Source: Pseudomonas frederiksbergensis
GTDB lineage: Bacteria > Pseudomonadota > Gammaproteobacteria > Pseudomonadales > Pseudomonadaceae
DNA length: 64,000 bases
NCBI RefSeq assembly: GCF_003732275.1
Contig: NZ_MOBM01000020.1
Span: 1-64,000, forward strand
Direction of reading: 5' to 3'
Shown: positions 1-8,144 of the stretch, in pieces
How the letters are laid out: each line of letters starts with the position of its first letter
Numbering within the stretch: position 1 is the first letter of the stretch
Position numbers and translations under genes: made by a program
The notes under the pieces: generated by a model
Seen by the model: the letters and a program-made list of their open reading frames with translations, nothing else
What the model was told of the DNA's origin: nothing
The model's database searches: none

Positions 1-55
1 GGTGGGTCAGTTTTACTTCGGTAGGGTGGGTCAGTTTTCAACCGGTGTTGACAAT
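1..55. mobile_element. IS21-like terminal fragment
   Basis: The window opens with two copies of GGTGGGTCAGTTTT (1-14 and 26-39), then GGTGTTGACA. Repeated short terminal motifs of this kind are seen at the ends of IS21-family elements, so this is probably the end of one whose body lies left of the window. No transposase is visible here. Confidence 0.4.
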
Positions 56-171
56 TGTCCTCGGTGCCGGCCAATGGGGGGGCAAAAAGGCGCAGGGCTT
101 CATTGCACCTTCGTAACAGCAGCGTATTACTGCGCCGCCGTCCCCTAAGTGTAAAAACCTGCAATCGAAAA

Positions 172-257
172 GTATCCGGCTGGCAAAGTCAACTACCCGA
201 CCCCAGCGAGAAAGGCGATGTTCTCCACTTAAAAATACGCGGACACAATCGCCCATA
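172..257 (+). mobile_element. Solo 5' end of an IS66-family element
   Basis: This stretch aligns base by base with the tnpA-side end of the complete IS66 element of this window (26680-26762, reverse strand): a GTAxxCGxCxGGC-like tip, then CTACCC, then the shared GGCGATGTTCTCCACTTAAA and GGACACxATCGCCC. Homology stops at about 257, before any tnpA codons, so it is a truncated end left by a deletion or a later insertion. Confidence 0.6.
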
Positions 258-274
258 ACGGCCGGGCGAAGAAG

Positions 275-463
275 GTGTGTTCCCCGGCCCCTTACGCTGC
301 ATTGAATCTAGCTGATCCAGGATCGCAAATAGAAGACATCCTCGACGACGCCTTGAAGATATATGTCAGGCTAAAGGCTGGAAAACGACTGGCTGACCTA
401 GGCGGCACGATGCCGTTGAGCAAGGGTGTATCCCGTAGGCGCAGCGAACCGGATTCACAATAG
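275..463 (+). pseudogene. VapB-like antitoxin remnant
   Basis: A 62-codon open frame begins only a few bases after the solo IS66 end. Its second half has the pattern of VapB-type antitoxin C-termini: an amphipathic helix (DALKIYVRLKAGKRLADLGG), then a basic SRRRSEP tail. The N-terminal ribbon-helix-helix that should bind DNA is missing and replaced by unrelated residues (MCSPAPYAAL). No PIN-domain toxin follows. I read it as the 3' half of an antitoxin gene cut by the IS66 insertion or its decay; a chance frame remains possible. Confidence 0.35.
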
Positions 464-781
464 AGTGCTCACAGGCAAAACTGGAATTTCTACGTAGTAG
501 GTTCCTCGCGCGAAACACCATGCCGCCTACTCATGGTGCGATGGCCATATTCACGCTCATCGAACAGGTGGAAATACCCCTCAACACCTATTTTAAAGAT
601 CCCATAAAGCTCCGACCGTCGCGATGAAAAGGAGCAGATGTTCTGAGTTCTTCGCCAGACCAAGCGCTTTTTACGTTCCAGGCAACCAGCCCTCCCCTCT
701 GAGTCCATAAAACGCTTATAGCTCTCTCAACTTCGGATAATCTCTAGGAATCATTCGACCGCTGAATCAGGTAGAAATCGC
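464..781. other. Intergenic, no gene recognised
   Basis: I see no supported gene here. A 72-codon frame on the reverse strand (490-708) lacks a recognisable family or ribosome site. The last 60 bases should carry the promoter of the nuclease-like gene that starts at 782. Confidence 0.4.
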
Positions 782-1768
782 ATGAAATGGAAAGCAAGAA
801 CCGTTGAAGAAATTGCGGAGATGATTTGTGGTGATCGAGAAGGAGGTTTTTTTAAGTATCTGAGCAGTAGTTACATCACACGTTTCTTCCGAGATTCAGA
901 TACCGATTACGCTCATGACGGTTCAACCCGCCGTCTCTGGATTGCCGACGTCCTTCAGCAAATTCTGGATGAGCCACATCCCAATCCTCAGACACCTCCT
1001 GAGACGATGGCCAGGATAATTCGTACGTTGATGGATCCCCAAGATGCTTTTAACGAAAAAGCGCCTAGAGAGGGTGCGTTACGAACGCTGAATGCCTCAC
1101 TGAAGCGTGAGGGATTCGAGGCGTTCTACGGGGAGGACGATCAATGCTATATCCGTCACGTTGGTACAGGCACTGTAGCCTCTGGAAATGTGAATCCTCA
1201 TCGGCCCCTCTCAAAATTGGAAACTGAGCGACGAGAACAGTTGGTCAGCTACCTAGATCAATGCTCTGAGGATGAGCTCATCGAGGTGATCCTGTTGCCC
1301 CTGTTTCGTCAACTCGGCTTCCATAGGATTACAGCTGCAGGGCATAAGGACAAAGCCCTCGAATATGGGAAAGACATTTGGATGAAGTACACCTTACCCA
1401 CCCTGCACGTACTATATTTTGGGATTCAGGTTAAAAAGGGAAAACTGGACTCATCTGGCGTTACCAAAGGCTCTCACGCCAACGTCGCCGAAATTTACAA
1501 CCAGGTGGTCATGATGCTGGGACACGAAATATTCGACCCCGAATTAAGCAGACGCGTACTTGTCGATCACGCATTTATCGTCGCGGGCGGTGAGATCACG
1601 AAGGCTGCTAGAAACTGGCTGGGGAACAAGCTAGATCAGACGAAACGTAGCCAAATCCTGTTCATGGATCGGGATGACATCGTGAACATGTTTGTTGTTA
1701 CAAGCCTTGCAGTACCACGTAACAAACCAAAGGGAAGTCCAAATTACGACGATCCAATCCCCTTCTGA
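782..1768 (+). CDS. AbiJ-type N-terminus fused to PD-(D/E)XK-like nuclease; candidate phage defence
   Basis: A 328-residue protein. Residues 1-130 resemble the AbiJ N-terminal domain type (SSSYITRFFRDSDTDYAHDG, then STRRLW and a helical core), found fused to various abortive-infection effectors. Residues 160-300 look like a restriction-endonuclease fold: an acidic helix (EDELIEVIL), LGFHRITAAGH, a GKDIW aspartate and a strand with IQVKKGK, matching the D-(Q)xK order of Mrr-like nucleases. Seen: motif order. Known: such fusions occur in defence systems. Inferred: DNA or RNA cleavage on infection. It is followed without a gap by a 56-codon frame and sits in an IS-rich zone. An uncharacterised nuclease without a defence role is the alternative. 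Confidence 0.6.
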   Translation: MKWKARTVEEIAEMICGDREGGFFKYLSSSYITRFFRDSDTDYAHDGSTRRLWIADVLQQILDEPHPNPQTPPETMARIIRTLMDPQDAFNEKAPREGALRTLNASLKREGFEAFYGEDDQCYIRHVGTGTVASGNVNPHRPLSKLETERREQLVSYLDQCSEDELIEVILLPLFRQLGFHRITAAGHKDKALEYGKDIWMKYTLPTLHVLYFGIQVKKGKLDSSGVTKGSHANVAEIYNQVVMMLGHEIFDPELSRRVLVDHAFIVAGGEITKAARNWLGNKLDQTKRSQILFMDRDDIVNMFVVTSLAVPRNKPKGSPNYDDPIPF

Positions 1769-1939
1769 ATGCTGGTAAAACTTTGCTTATCTCTCGACAC
1801 GCTTGAACACGAACACCGTTTCTGCGCGCGTGAGCTTTACCAGTTGCTGAAGGGCGTTGCCTTAGGCACACGCATCACGATGCGAAACCTGCCAATCATA
1901 GAGCAAGAACTAACACATCTTCTTGCCCGTATAGATTGA
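1769..1939 (+). CDS. Small gene abutting the nuclease-like gene
   Basis: A 56-codon frame starts with ATG immediately after the TGA of the preceding gene (TGAATG, same phase). The product begins MLVKLCLSL, has a charged middle (LEHEHRFCARELYQLL) and an amphipathic C-terminal helix ending LLARID. It is probably translated by coupling or readthrough. No family recognised. If real, it would be a second component of the putative defence module; alternatively it is the remnant of a longer reading frame joined by a stop mutation. Confidence 0.35.
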   Translation: MLVKLCLSLDTLEHEHRFCARELYQLLKGVALGTRITMRNLPIIEQELTHLLARID

Positions 1940-1994
1940 TGGCTGGTGACTCCTAAGCACGCCGTCCCTCAGCTCTTGAAGCTTCGCATTTCTC

Positions 1995-2144
1995 CTATCC
2001 TTTCAAGAAAGCTGATCTAAGCGGATAAGCGCAGTGCGGCTGCGCCGCACCGAACACTGCCACCACCCGAGCCAGCGCGGTTTCGGTACCGGCGCGCATG
2101 TCCATGGGTTCGGTGGCGAGCCAAATCGAGTCGATGCGGATCAT
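1995..2144 (-). pseudogene. tnpB: IS66 TnpB, 5' fragment
   Basis: Starts MIRIDSIWLATEPMDMRAG, the conserved TnpB beginning, and continues in frame for about 40 residues until AAQPHCAYP, where homology with the complete TnpB (26007-26342) stops. The remaining two thirds are gone. Confidence 0.75.
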
Positions 2145-2464
2145 CGTGTCAGACCCCGAACAAACCGGGCACATCCTGCCGGGTCGGTGGCGGGCCATGT
2201 CACGGTCAGGGCCCCCTGCTCGTATGGTATCTCGATGCTGACTGATGTCTCAGGGTTTGCTTGATCCGTGGGGGCAAGTTGCAAGGGCACAAAGGCGGGC
2301 AAATTCGCGACCGCGTTATCGCGCTTGGGCGGCAGCCATTTGCGTACGACATTGGCGTTGATCCCGTGCCTCAACGCGACGCTGGCGACAGATGCGCCGG
2401 GTTGCAGGCATTCCTGGACGATCTGGGCTTTGAAGGGCTTTGGATAAGTGTTTCGCTGGCGCAT
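2141..2464 (-). CDS. tnpA: IS66 accessory protein TnpA
   Basis: A 107-residue small DNA-binding protein of IS66 elements. It starts MRQRNTYPKPFKAQIV and contains the helix-turn-helix region PGASVASVALRHGINANVVR followed by KWLPP, close to the TnpA of the complete copy at 26339-26662. It begins at the conserved MRQR methionine, although the frame stays open 16 codons further upstream. Its TGA overlaps the tnpB ATG (ATGA), the usual IS66 arrangement. The host element has no transposase, so this is probably a functionless leftover. Confidence 0.75.
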   Translation of the reverse strand: MRQRNTYPKPFKAQIVQECLQPGASVASVALRHGINANVVRKWLPPKRDNAVANLPAFVPLQLAPTDQANPETSVSIEIPYEQGALTVTWPATDPAGCARFVRGLTR

Positions 2465-2709
2465 TTGGTATTCCGATAAGGGCGATGACGTCCGCTTAAA
2501 ATAAGTGGACACTATTGCCCTTATCGCTCTTGGCGCGTGGTTCAGGTAGGTGACTTGGCCAGACGCTTACGAATAGAAAATCAACAGGACATGTCGCTAC
2601 CATCCGATCTGTGCTTATTACGGCCCGCCCGGCCCATGATCACGCCCGATTTGAGGGTATCGTGAAGCCTCGAACTTTCGTTTTGGCCTGTGCAGTCAAA
2701 ACATTCCCT

Positions 2710-3300
2710 CTAGGCCTTCACTGGCAGTAAGCCCACTGCGTAGTCAACAGCTTCAAGCAATGCATCTCTCGATACGCCATCACGCGCTTGGACAGAAATC
2801 CCATGCAAAAATGTTGCGTAGAAATTTCCTAGTGCCTGAACATTTGCCATTCTGCTCAACTGCCCATCTCTGCTGGCCGCTTCCAGGCGAAAGATGATCG
2901 ACTCCGTCCGGTGGCGCCGATGCTCCGAGAGCCAAGCGAGTACCGGCGTATTTTCGGGTGCCACGCTATTAGCTGCGCTGACCACAAGGCACCCCCAAGG
3001 CCTATGCGGGGAGGTGTAGGTATTGACGGCCTCGCACAGCATTTGCCGGATCGCCTGACTAATATCAGCTAGCTCCAGGGCGCGCTCTGCAAATCCTCCC
3101 TCTCCAGCCTCATAAAGCCCGACAGCCTCTTCAAACAGCCGCTGCTTGCTACCGAATGCTGCATAAATGCGGGCAGATGCAATGCCTAACGCATCGACAA
3201 GCGCTGACATGGAAGTACCTTCGTAGCCGTGCTCCCAAAAAAGGAGCATGGCCTTTGTCAACGCCTCTTCTTTGTCGAATTCCCGTGGTCGCCCTGCCAT
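2710..3300 (-). CDS. TetR/AcrR-family transcriptional repressor
   Basis: A 196-residue protein. Residues 1-50 form a classic TetR helix-turn-helix (GRPREFDKEEAL, GYEGTSMSALVDALGI, AFGSKQRLFEEAV), followed by an all-helical ligand domain of unknown specificity. It is divergent from the sugar-isomerase/hydrolase pair; the 107-bp gap carries a perfect inverted repeat (3366-3403) next to the isomerase start. By analogy with local TetR regulators it probably represses that operon and releases when it binds a small molecule, perhaps the hydrolase substrate or product. Family assignment is firm; target is inferred from position. Confidence 0.85.
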   Translation of the reverse strand: MAGRPREFDKEEALTKAMLLFWEHGYEGTSMSALVDALGIASARIYAAFGSKQRLFEEAVGLYEAGEGGFAERALELADISQAIRQMLCEAVNTYTSPHRPWGCLVVSAANSVAPENTPVLAWLSEHRRHRTESIIFRLEAASRDGQLSRMANVQALGNFYATFLHGISVQARDGVSRDALLEAVDYAVGLLPVKA

Positions 3301-3365
3301 ACCGTTATGCCCAAAAAATCAGATGGCGCATTTTAGCGCAAATCAACTTGACGAATATCGCTTAG

Positions 3366-3403
3366 CAAACCTATTCTTTGTCGATCAACAAAGAATAGGT
3401 TTG
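3366..3403. promoter_or_regulatory. 15-bp perfect inverted repeat, candidate TetR operator
   Basis: CAAACCTATTCTTTG (3366-3380) and its exact reverse complement (3389-3403) are separated by TCGATCAA. The right arm ends four bases before the isomerase ATG and contains the only purine-rich stretch that could act as its ribosome site (GAATAGG), so repressor binding or a transcript hairpin could affect both transcription and translation. Confidence 0.7.
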
Positions 3404-3407
3404 TACG

Positions 3408-4487
3408 ATGAAAACATTAAAAGGCCCAAGCCTACATCTGGCTCAGTTCAGCACCTCCCAAGCCCCTTTCGATAGCTTGGCCCACATCAGCAAGTGGGCA
3501 GCGGGCCATGGGTTCAAAGCATTGCAGATTCCCGCCTGGGATGAGCGATTGTTTGATGTCGCCCAAGCAGCACAAAGTCAGGCCTACTGTGATCAGATCA
3601 AGGGCACACTGGCAGAGCACGGATTACAAATCAGCGAATTGACGACGCATATCTATGGTCAACTTGTCGCGGTGCATCCAGCCTATGATGCTATGTGGGA
3701 TGCCTTTACACCGGCCCGCCTGCAGGGTCGCCCCCAAGCTCGCACCGAGTGGGCAGTAGAGAAAATGAAGTTGGCTGCACGCGCATCTGCTCGCCTTGGC
3801 TTGAGCGAGATGGGTACGTTTTCCGGGTCGTTGGCCTGGCCGTATCTGTTCCCATTCCCGCAGCGTCCAGAGGGATTGATAGACGCCGCTTTCAGCGAAC
3901 TTGCAAAGCGCTGGCGCCCTATCTTGAATCTGTGCGATGAGGTGGGCATCAATCTCTGCTACGAAATTCATCCCGCCGAAGATCTGCATGACGGTACCAC
4001 CTTCGAACGTTTCTACGCGCTGGTGGATGAACATCCACGGTGCAACATCCTGTTTGACCCCAGTCACTTCGTACTCCAGCAGCTCGATTACCTGAGCTAC
4101 CTGGACATCTACCACGAGCGCATTCGCATGTTCCACGTCAAGGATGCCGAGTTCAATCCCACGGGACGTCAAGGTATTTACGGCGGCTACAGTAACTGGA
4201 ACGATCGTGCCGGCAGGTTTCGCTCCCTAGGCGATGGTCAGGTGGACTTCAAAGGGATTTTTTCCAAGCTTGCCCAATTTGACTATCCGGGGTGGGCGAC
4301 TCTTGAATGGGAGTGCTGCCTCAAGAACCAGGAAGACGGTGCACGGGAGGGCGTGGCATTTATCAATCAACACATTATCCAGGTGACTGACCGCGTGTTC
4401 GACGACTTCGCTGGTGCACCCGTCAACTTTCAGCAAATTCAGTCAATGCTAGGTATGGCCACTGCGCCCCTGGAAGGAATAGCGTAA
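3408..4487 (+). CDS. Sugar phosphate isomerase/epimerase (xylose-isomerase-like TIM barrel)
   Basis: A 359-residue protein of the AP-endonuclease-2/sugar isomerase TIM-barrel superfamily, which acts on sugars or inositol-type polyols using a divalent metal. Candidate metal ligands in the expected order: E186 (CYEIHPAED), D217 (FDPSHF), H243 (FHVKDAEF) and a late glutamate in TLEWEC. At 359 residues it is longer than the usual 260-300 because of an insert around residues 90-115 and an extended C-terminus. It starts four bases after the palindromic operator and is followed two bases later by a hydrolase, so the two form an operon. Exact substrate unknown. Confidence 0.8.
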   Translation: MKTLKGPSLHLAQFSTSQAPFDSLAHISKWAAGHGFKALQIPAWDERLFDVAQAAQSQAYCDQIKGTLAEHGLQISELTTHIYGQLVAVHPAYDAMWDAFTPARLQGRPQARTEWAVEKMKLAARASARLGLSEMGTFSGSLAWPYLFPFPQRPEGLIDAAFSELAKRWRPILNLCDEVGINLCYEIHPAEDLHDGTTFERFYALVDEHPRCNILFDPSHFVLQQLDYLSYLDIYHERIRMFHVKDAEFNPTGRQGIYGGYSNWNDRAGRFRSLGDGQVDFKGIFSKLAQFDYPGWATLEWECCLKNQEDGAREGVAFINQHIIQVTDRVFDDFAGAPVNFQQIQSMLGMATAPLEGIA

Positions 4488-4489
4488 AA

Positions 4490-5380
4490 ATGAACAAGGC
4501 CGTCGATCTTACCTCCCCTATTGAAGCTCACTTCACTCACCGCTATGTGCGAATCCAGGGGATCCGTATTCATTGCGTAGTTGCCGGAACCGGTGATCCT
4601 GTTCTGTTGGTGCCTGGCTGGCCACAAACCTGGTATGCGTGGCGTCATGTGATGCAAGCATTGGCCACTCAAGGATATATGGCGATCGCCGTGGATCCGC
4701 CTGGACTGGGTGATTCCGACCGCCCCGAACAGGGGTATGACACCGGCAGCGTGGCGCAAATACTGCACCAAACGATGGAACAATTGGGTTTCGGTCGTTA
4801 CCACTTGGTCGGGCATGATGTCGGCATGTGGATTGCGTATGCTCTTGCCAGTGACTACCCGGAGGCGGTACGGACATTAGCTGTAACGGAAGCCGTCATA
4901 CCCGGATTAGCCGAAGCACCGCCTATATTCGTAGCCCCGGAGGAAAACATCTTTCTGTGGCATTTTTTGTTCAATCAGGTCAGGGATTTGCCCGAGCTGT
5001 TGATCACAGGAAGGGAGGCCACCTATCTCAACTTCATGTTTGACCGCTGGGCGTTCAAGCGTAATGCGGTCGCCTCCGAAATATACATTCAGGCCTACTC
5101 CTCACCTGGCGGGCTGCGGGGAGGGTTTGCTTATTACCGTGCGATCCCCGAAACAATTCGTCAGAACAAGCAACGCTCCCTACGACCGCTGACGATGCCG
5201 GTGCTGGCGATAGGTGCCGAGTACGCCACGAAGGATGCCCCATTGCTCACGCTCAAAGATCACGCTAGTAACTTGCGTGGCGCGATTATCGCCGAGTGTG
5301 GCCATTTCGTAATGGAGGAAGCAGCTGATGATTTTATCCACCATCTAATGGCGTTTCTTGAAGACCATATCGCCATATGA
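4490..5380 (+). CDS. Alpha/beta hydrolase, epoxide hydrolase/dehalogenase-like
   Basis: A 296-residue alpha/beta hydrolase. The oxyanion motif VPGWPQTWYAWR is at 41-52. The nucleophile elbow GHDVG places an aspartate (D110) where esterases have serine, as in epoxide hydrolases and haloalkane or haloacetate dehalogenases. The catalytic histidine is in AECGHFVMEE near the C-terminus. A strong ribosome site (GGAAGGAA) lies at the 3' end of the isomerase gene, two bases separate the genes, and both are probably controlled by the TetR operator upstream. Substrate unknown; an ester or lactone linked to the sugar substrate would fit but is speculative. Confidence 0.8.
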   Translation: MNKAVDLTSPIEAHFTHRYVRIQGIRIHCVVAGTGDPVLLVPGWPQTWYAWRHVMQALATQGYMAIAVDPPGLGDSDRPEQGYDTGSVAQILHQTMEQLGFGRYHLVGHDVGMWIAYALASDYPEAVRTLAVTEAVIPGLAEAPPIFVAPEENIFLWHFLFNQVRDLPELLITGREATYLNFMFDRWAFKRNAVASEIYIQAYSSPGGLRGGFAYYRAIPETIRQNKQRSLRPLTMPVLAIGAEYATKDAPLLTLKDHASNLRGAIIAECGHFVMEEAADDFIHHLMAFLEDHIAI

Positions 5381-5577
5381 CCTTTCGCAGTGCCTAGGAG
5401 CAGACCGCGTCTATGTAGTGTGGTTCCTGACTTTGAAAGCTATTATCGGCTGGCACAAAGGATAGATATATTCCATTGACTAGATTCCTAGCTGCGGTCT
5501 TAGCATGTAGGTCTCGGAATCTCAGGAACGGCCCTTCCTCGCATTGATCTCATTTGGTGGCCGTGCAGGTTGAAATG
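5381..5577. other. Intergenic, no gene recognised
   Basis: There is no gene between the hydrolase and the 3' end of the group II intron. The stretch next to the intron is its 3' exon and shows no recognisable reading frame. Confidence 0.4.
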
Positions 5578-7487
5578 GTCGCGGTAGGGACGGCAGTTAC
5601 CTGCCGCCCCCCGCACAGATCCGTACGTGCGGAACTACCGCATACGGCTCCTGCCTTGGGTACGTGACGCGAAGCGATCCTCAGGGTAAGGATGTGCATT
5701 TCTGGGTCTAGGTATGTAGAGGTCGGCAAGGCGTCCGTAGCGTGACCATTGAAGCCGGCTACGCTGACTGCGACGTTTGAGGGCTTGCCGCCATGGACGG
5801 CAGACCGCCAACCGAAAGCCGCCAAGACGTATCAGGTTTCCCGGCACCGCATGGTAATTGAAATAGCCCCTGACCACCTTAGAGAGCCACTGCCCCACGA
5901 TTTGAACAGACTCGTGGCGTCGACGTTTCAGCTCATCCCGGATAACCAGCAGTGTCGCACGCATCCGCTTCTTAACCGTCAGCCGCAGTATTTGAAACCC
6001 ACCGCTTCTGTTGTTGCTACAACAGTGTGTGAAGCCCAGGAAGTCAAAAGTCTCCGGTTTACCTAAGCCTCGCTTTCTACGATTTTTCGCAGCGCAACGA
6101 CCAAACTCGATCAGCCGTGTCTTCGAGGCGTTGAGCGATAAACCGAACCTGGCTAGCCGTTCCTGCAACAGAACCAGAAACTGCTGAGCCTGCCATTGCG
6201 TCCTGAAACCCACCAGGCTGTCGTCCGCGTAGCGCACAACAATCACATCGCCACGGGCATGCCGCTGGCGCCACTGCCTTGCCCACAAATCCAGCACGTA
6301 GTGAAGATAGATATTCGCCAGCAACGGCGATATCACTGCGCCTTGGGGCGTCCCCTTGGTCGCAGCTATCCTACGGCCATCCTCCATAACACCTGCCTGA
6401 AGCCATTTGCAGATAAGTCCGAGCATGCGCCGGTCTGCAATCCGGTGTCCCAGAAACATCAGCATCCATTCATGGTCGATCTCATCAAAGAACGACGTGA
6501 TATCCGCATCCAATATCCAGTTCACCTTCTGGCCCTTGAGCGCGACCGTCAACGCATCCAGCGCATCGTGCTGGCTACGTTCCGGCCGAAACCCATACGA
6601 GAATCCCAGAAAGTCTTCTTCATAGATCGCATTCAGAACGGTAACGACCGCCTGTTGTACGATCTTATCCTCCAGAAAGGCAATGCCCAGCGGACGCTGC
6701 CTGCCGTCGGCTTTGGGGATATAGACCCGCCGCGACGGCGTTGCTCGATAGGCTCCACTGTGGAGCCTTCCATGCAAATCGGTCGCCCGCTGGAGAAGAC
6801 CTTCCTCATATTCTCGCCACGACATGCCGTCCACGCCCACCGCTGCATCGCGGCGCAATGCATAGAAGCTCTGCACCAGTAACTGCGGTGTGATGTGGTG
6901 CAACAATGCCGTGAATTGCATACCCTTGTTACTTCGGGCAGCTTTACGTACACCTTCAATTCCCATCGACGCGCAACTGATCCGGCTCAGTGTCCGGGGC
7001 GCGGGGGGCATGTCGGTGTTTCCCTTGGCTACGTCCCTTTCCTCCACTATCTCCGCAGGGCTTGGCCCTTTGTTCGATGGCTTCTCAGGTACTACGGACG
7101 TATCCGACTTCTCAGCGGCGTGGACAGCAGGGTTACGGCTTTTGGCCTTTCCTGCTCCGCCCGGTGCTTGCGCACCGGGCACCGCTGAGATCTCCCAGTT
7201 TCTGTGCGAAGGACTTCCCGACGTGCACAGGGTCTCCGACCGCGCGGGATCAGAGCATGACTGGCGTATAACGCCATGCTCCGTATTGCCTTCTGCTTCG
7301 CTTAACAGCATCGGCATCCCGGATTCCTGATTACGCGGCTCAATGGCTGGCCCATCGGTTTCCCCTGTCAACGCTTCACCCTGCACCTCACGGTGCATCA
7401 TGCATGACTCGGGGTCTGGTTGATTCGCCATTTCTTACCAGTATCGAACTTTCATCGACTATCCTCCGCCAGCTTTAACTGGCGCAC
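5578..7487 (-). mobile_element. Group II intron
   Basis: On the reverse strand the element starts with the group II 5' consensus GTGCG (GTGCGCCAG at 7487) and ends after a domain V hairpin (5618-5650; GAGCCGTATGCGG, TAGTTC-type loop, CGCACGTACGGATC) and a domain VI hairpin (GGCAGGTAACTGCC). The reverse transcriptase lies inside. The 3' boundary is approximate by about 10 bases. The intron sits between a GNAT gene and noncoding DNA and does not visibly interrupt a known gene. Confidence 0.8.
5635..7431 (-). CDS. ltrA: Group II intron reverse transcriptase/maturase
   Basis: A 598-codon frame. The conserved protein starts around residue 150 (MGIEGVRKAARSNKGMQFTA). The first 150 codons translate intron RNA domains and may not be part of the working protein, so a downstream start is possible. 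RT motifs: RRVYIPKADGRQRPLGI, ILDADITSFFDEIDH, GTPQGAVISPLLANIYL and the catalytic VVRYADD. A maturase (GIIM-like) domain follows (LTVKKRMRA, then VRGYFNYHAVPGN). No HNH endonuclease is apparent. The stop codon lies inside domain V. The enzyme should splice its intron and retro-home it. The frame is intact, so the intron may be active. Confidence 0.9.
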   Translation of the reverse strand: MANQPDPESCMMHREVQGEALTGETDGPAIEPRNQESGMPMLLSEAEGNTEHGVIRQSCSDPARSETLCTSGSPSHRNWEISAVPGAQAPGGAGKAKSRNPAVHAAEKSDTSVVPEKPSNKGPSPAEIVEERDVAKGNTDMPPAPRTLSRISCASMGIEGVRKAARSNKGMQFTALLHHITPQLLVQSFYALRRDAAVGVDGMSWREYEEGLLQRATDLHGRLHSGAYRATPSRRVYIPKADGRQRPLGIAFLEDKIVQQAVVTVLNAIYEEDFLGFSYGFRPERSQHDALDALTVALKGQKVNWILDADITSFFDEIDHEWMLMFLGHRIADRRMLGLICKWLQAGVMEDGRRIAATKGTPQGAVISPLLANIYLHYVLDLWARQWRQRHARGDVIVVRYADDSLVGFRTQWQAQQFLVLLQERLARFGLSLNASKTRLIEFGRCAAKNRRKRGLGKPETFDFLGFTHCCSNNRSGGFQILRLTVKKRMRATLLVIRDELKRRRHESVQIVGQWLSKVVRGYFNYHAVPGNLIRLGGFRLAVCRPWRQALKRRSQRSRLQWSRYGRLADLYIPRPRNAHPYPEDRFASRTQGRSRMR

Positions 7488-7563
7488 TAAGCGTTCGGGC
7501 AATACACGCTGCTCACCAGTTTTATATTTGATCAAGGTGATGTGCTCGCCGAATTTAAACTTA

Positions 7564-8001
7564 CTATGCCCCGGAAGAATCATACCGTTTGACAAACCTA
7601 CGCTCGTCGACCGCGTAACCTTGCTGCTGATAAAAAGTGTGAGCCGGTATTCGGTGGTCACTGCTAGTCACCTCAGCCCGGACGCAAAGTTGCTCTGTAA
7701 AAAACGCGTCAGCAGCGGAAACTAGCATTGCCCCTACTCCTTGTCCTCGGAAGTCATCATCAATGACAAGGGAGGTAATGCGTCCGAGCCTACCCGGCTG
7801 ATGAAACAGTTCAAGTACGTGTAAGCTTATGACGCCGATAATATTTTTACCGTCTTGTGCCAGCAGCACGGTATCGCGAGCGCTAAGTTCTAAAGTCTCA
7901 AGCTTATCTCGGATTAGCTTTGGCGAGGCTTGGTAGCCTAACTGGCCTAGGAGTTTGGACACCGATTCTGCATCGGTTAGTAAGGCTTTTCGAACTTTCA
8001 T
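7564..8001 (-). CDS. GNAT-family N-acetyltransferase
   Basis: A protein of about 145 residues when started at ATG 8001 (MKVRKALLTD), where the GNAT fold begins; the frame is open 28 codons further upstream, but those residues do not look like part of the domain. The acetyl-CoA motif A is clear: SLVIDDDFRGQGVGAMLV, then a helix and the C-terminal AHTFYQQQGYAVDERRFVKR. Substrate unknown. The neighbouring VOC protein suggests antibiotic or toxicant modification, but this is only contextual. The 5' exon of the group II intron begins just after its stop. Confidence 0.8.
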   Translation of the reverse strand: MKVRKALLTDAESVSKLLGQLGYQASPKLIRDKLETLELSARDTVLLAQDGKNIIGVISLHVLELFHQPGRLGRITSLVIDDDFRGQGVGAMLVSAADAFFTEQLCVRAEVTSSDHRIPAHTFYQQQGYAVDERRFVKRYDSSGA

Positions 8002-8040
8002 ATTGTTCTCAACTGGGTATTGCACAGGCTTGCCCACCAT

Positions 8041-8085
8041 TTGTATTCGACTTGACCTGTCGTTTGCATCGGACTTGACCAGCAC
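8041..8085 (-). repeat. Solo IS-end motif (GTCAAGTCxxATGCAAA type)
   Basis: On the reverse strand this reads GGTCAAGTCCGATGCAAA, then GGTCAAGTCGAATACAAA. The same tandem motif occurs at 16571-16620 and 22496-22540. Repeated short units of this form are typical of IS21-like termini; no transposase is attached. Confidence 0.45.
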
Positions 8086-8144
8086 ACTTGGTGACTGAGA
8101 CCGGCAGAAAGCGACCCTAAACGGACGGTCGCCTTAGCCTGCGT

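Larger units (their letters stand above)
1995..2570 (-). mobile_element. Truncated IS66-family element (tnpA plus 5' part of tnpB)
   Basis: The tnpA-side inverted repeat ends at 2570 (reverse strand GTAAGCGTCTGGCCAAGTCA), followed by the same leader as the complete copy, an entire tnpA and about 45 codons of tnpB. Everything beyond that (rest of tnpB, all of tnpC and the other inverted repeat) is missing. Confidence 0.8.
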
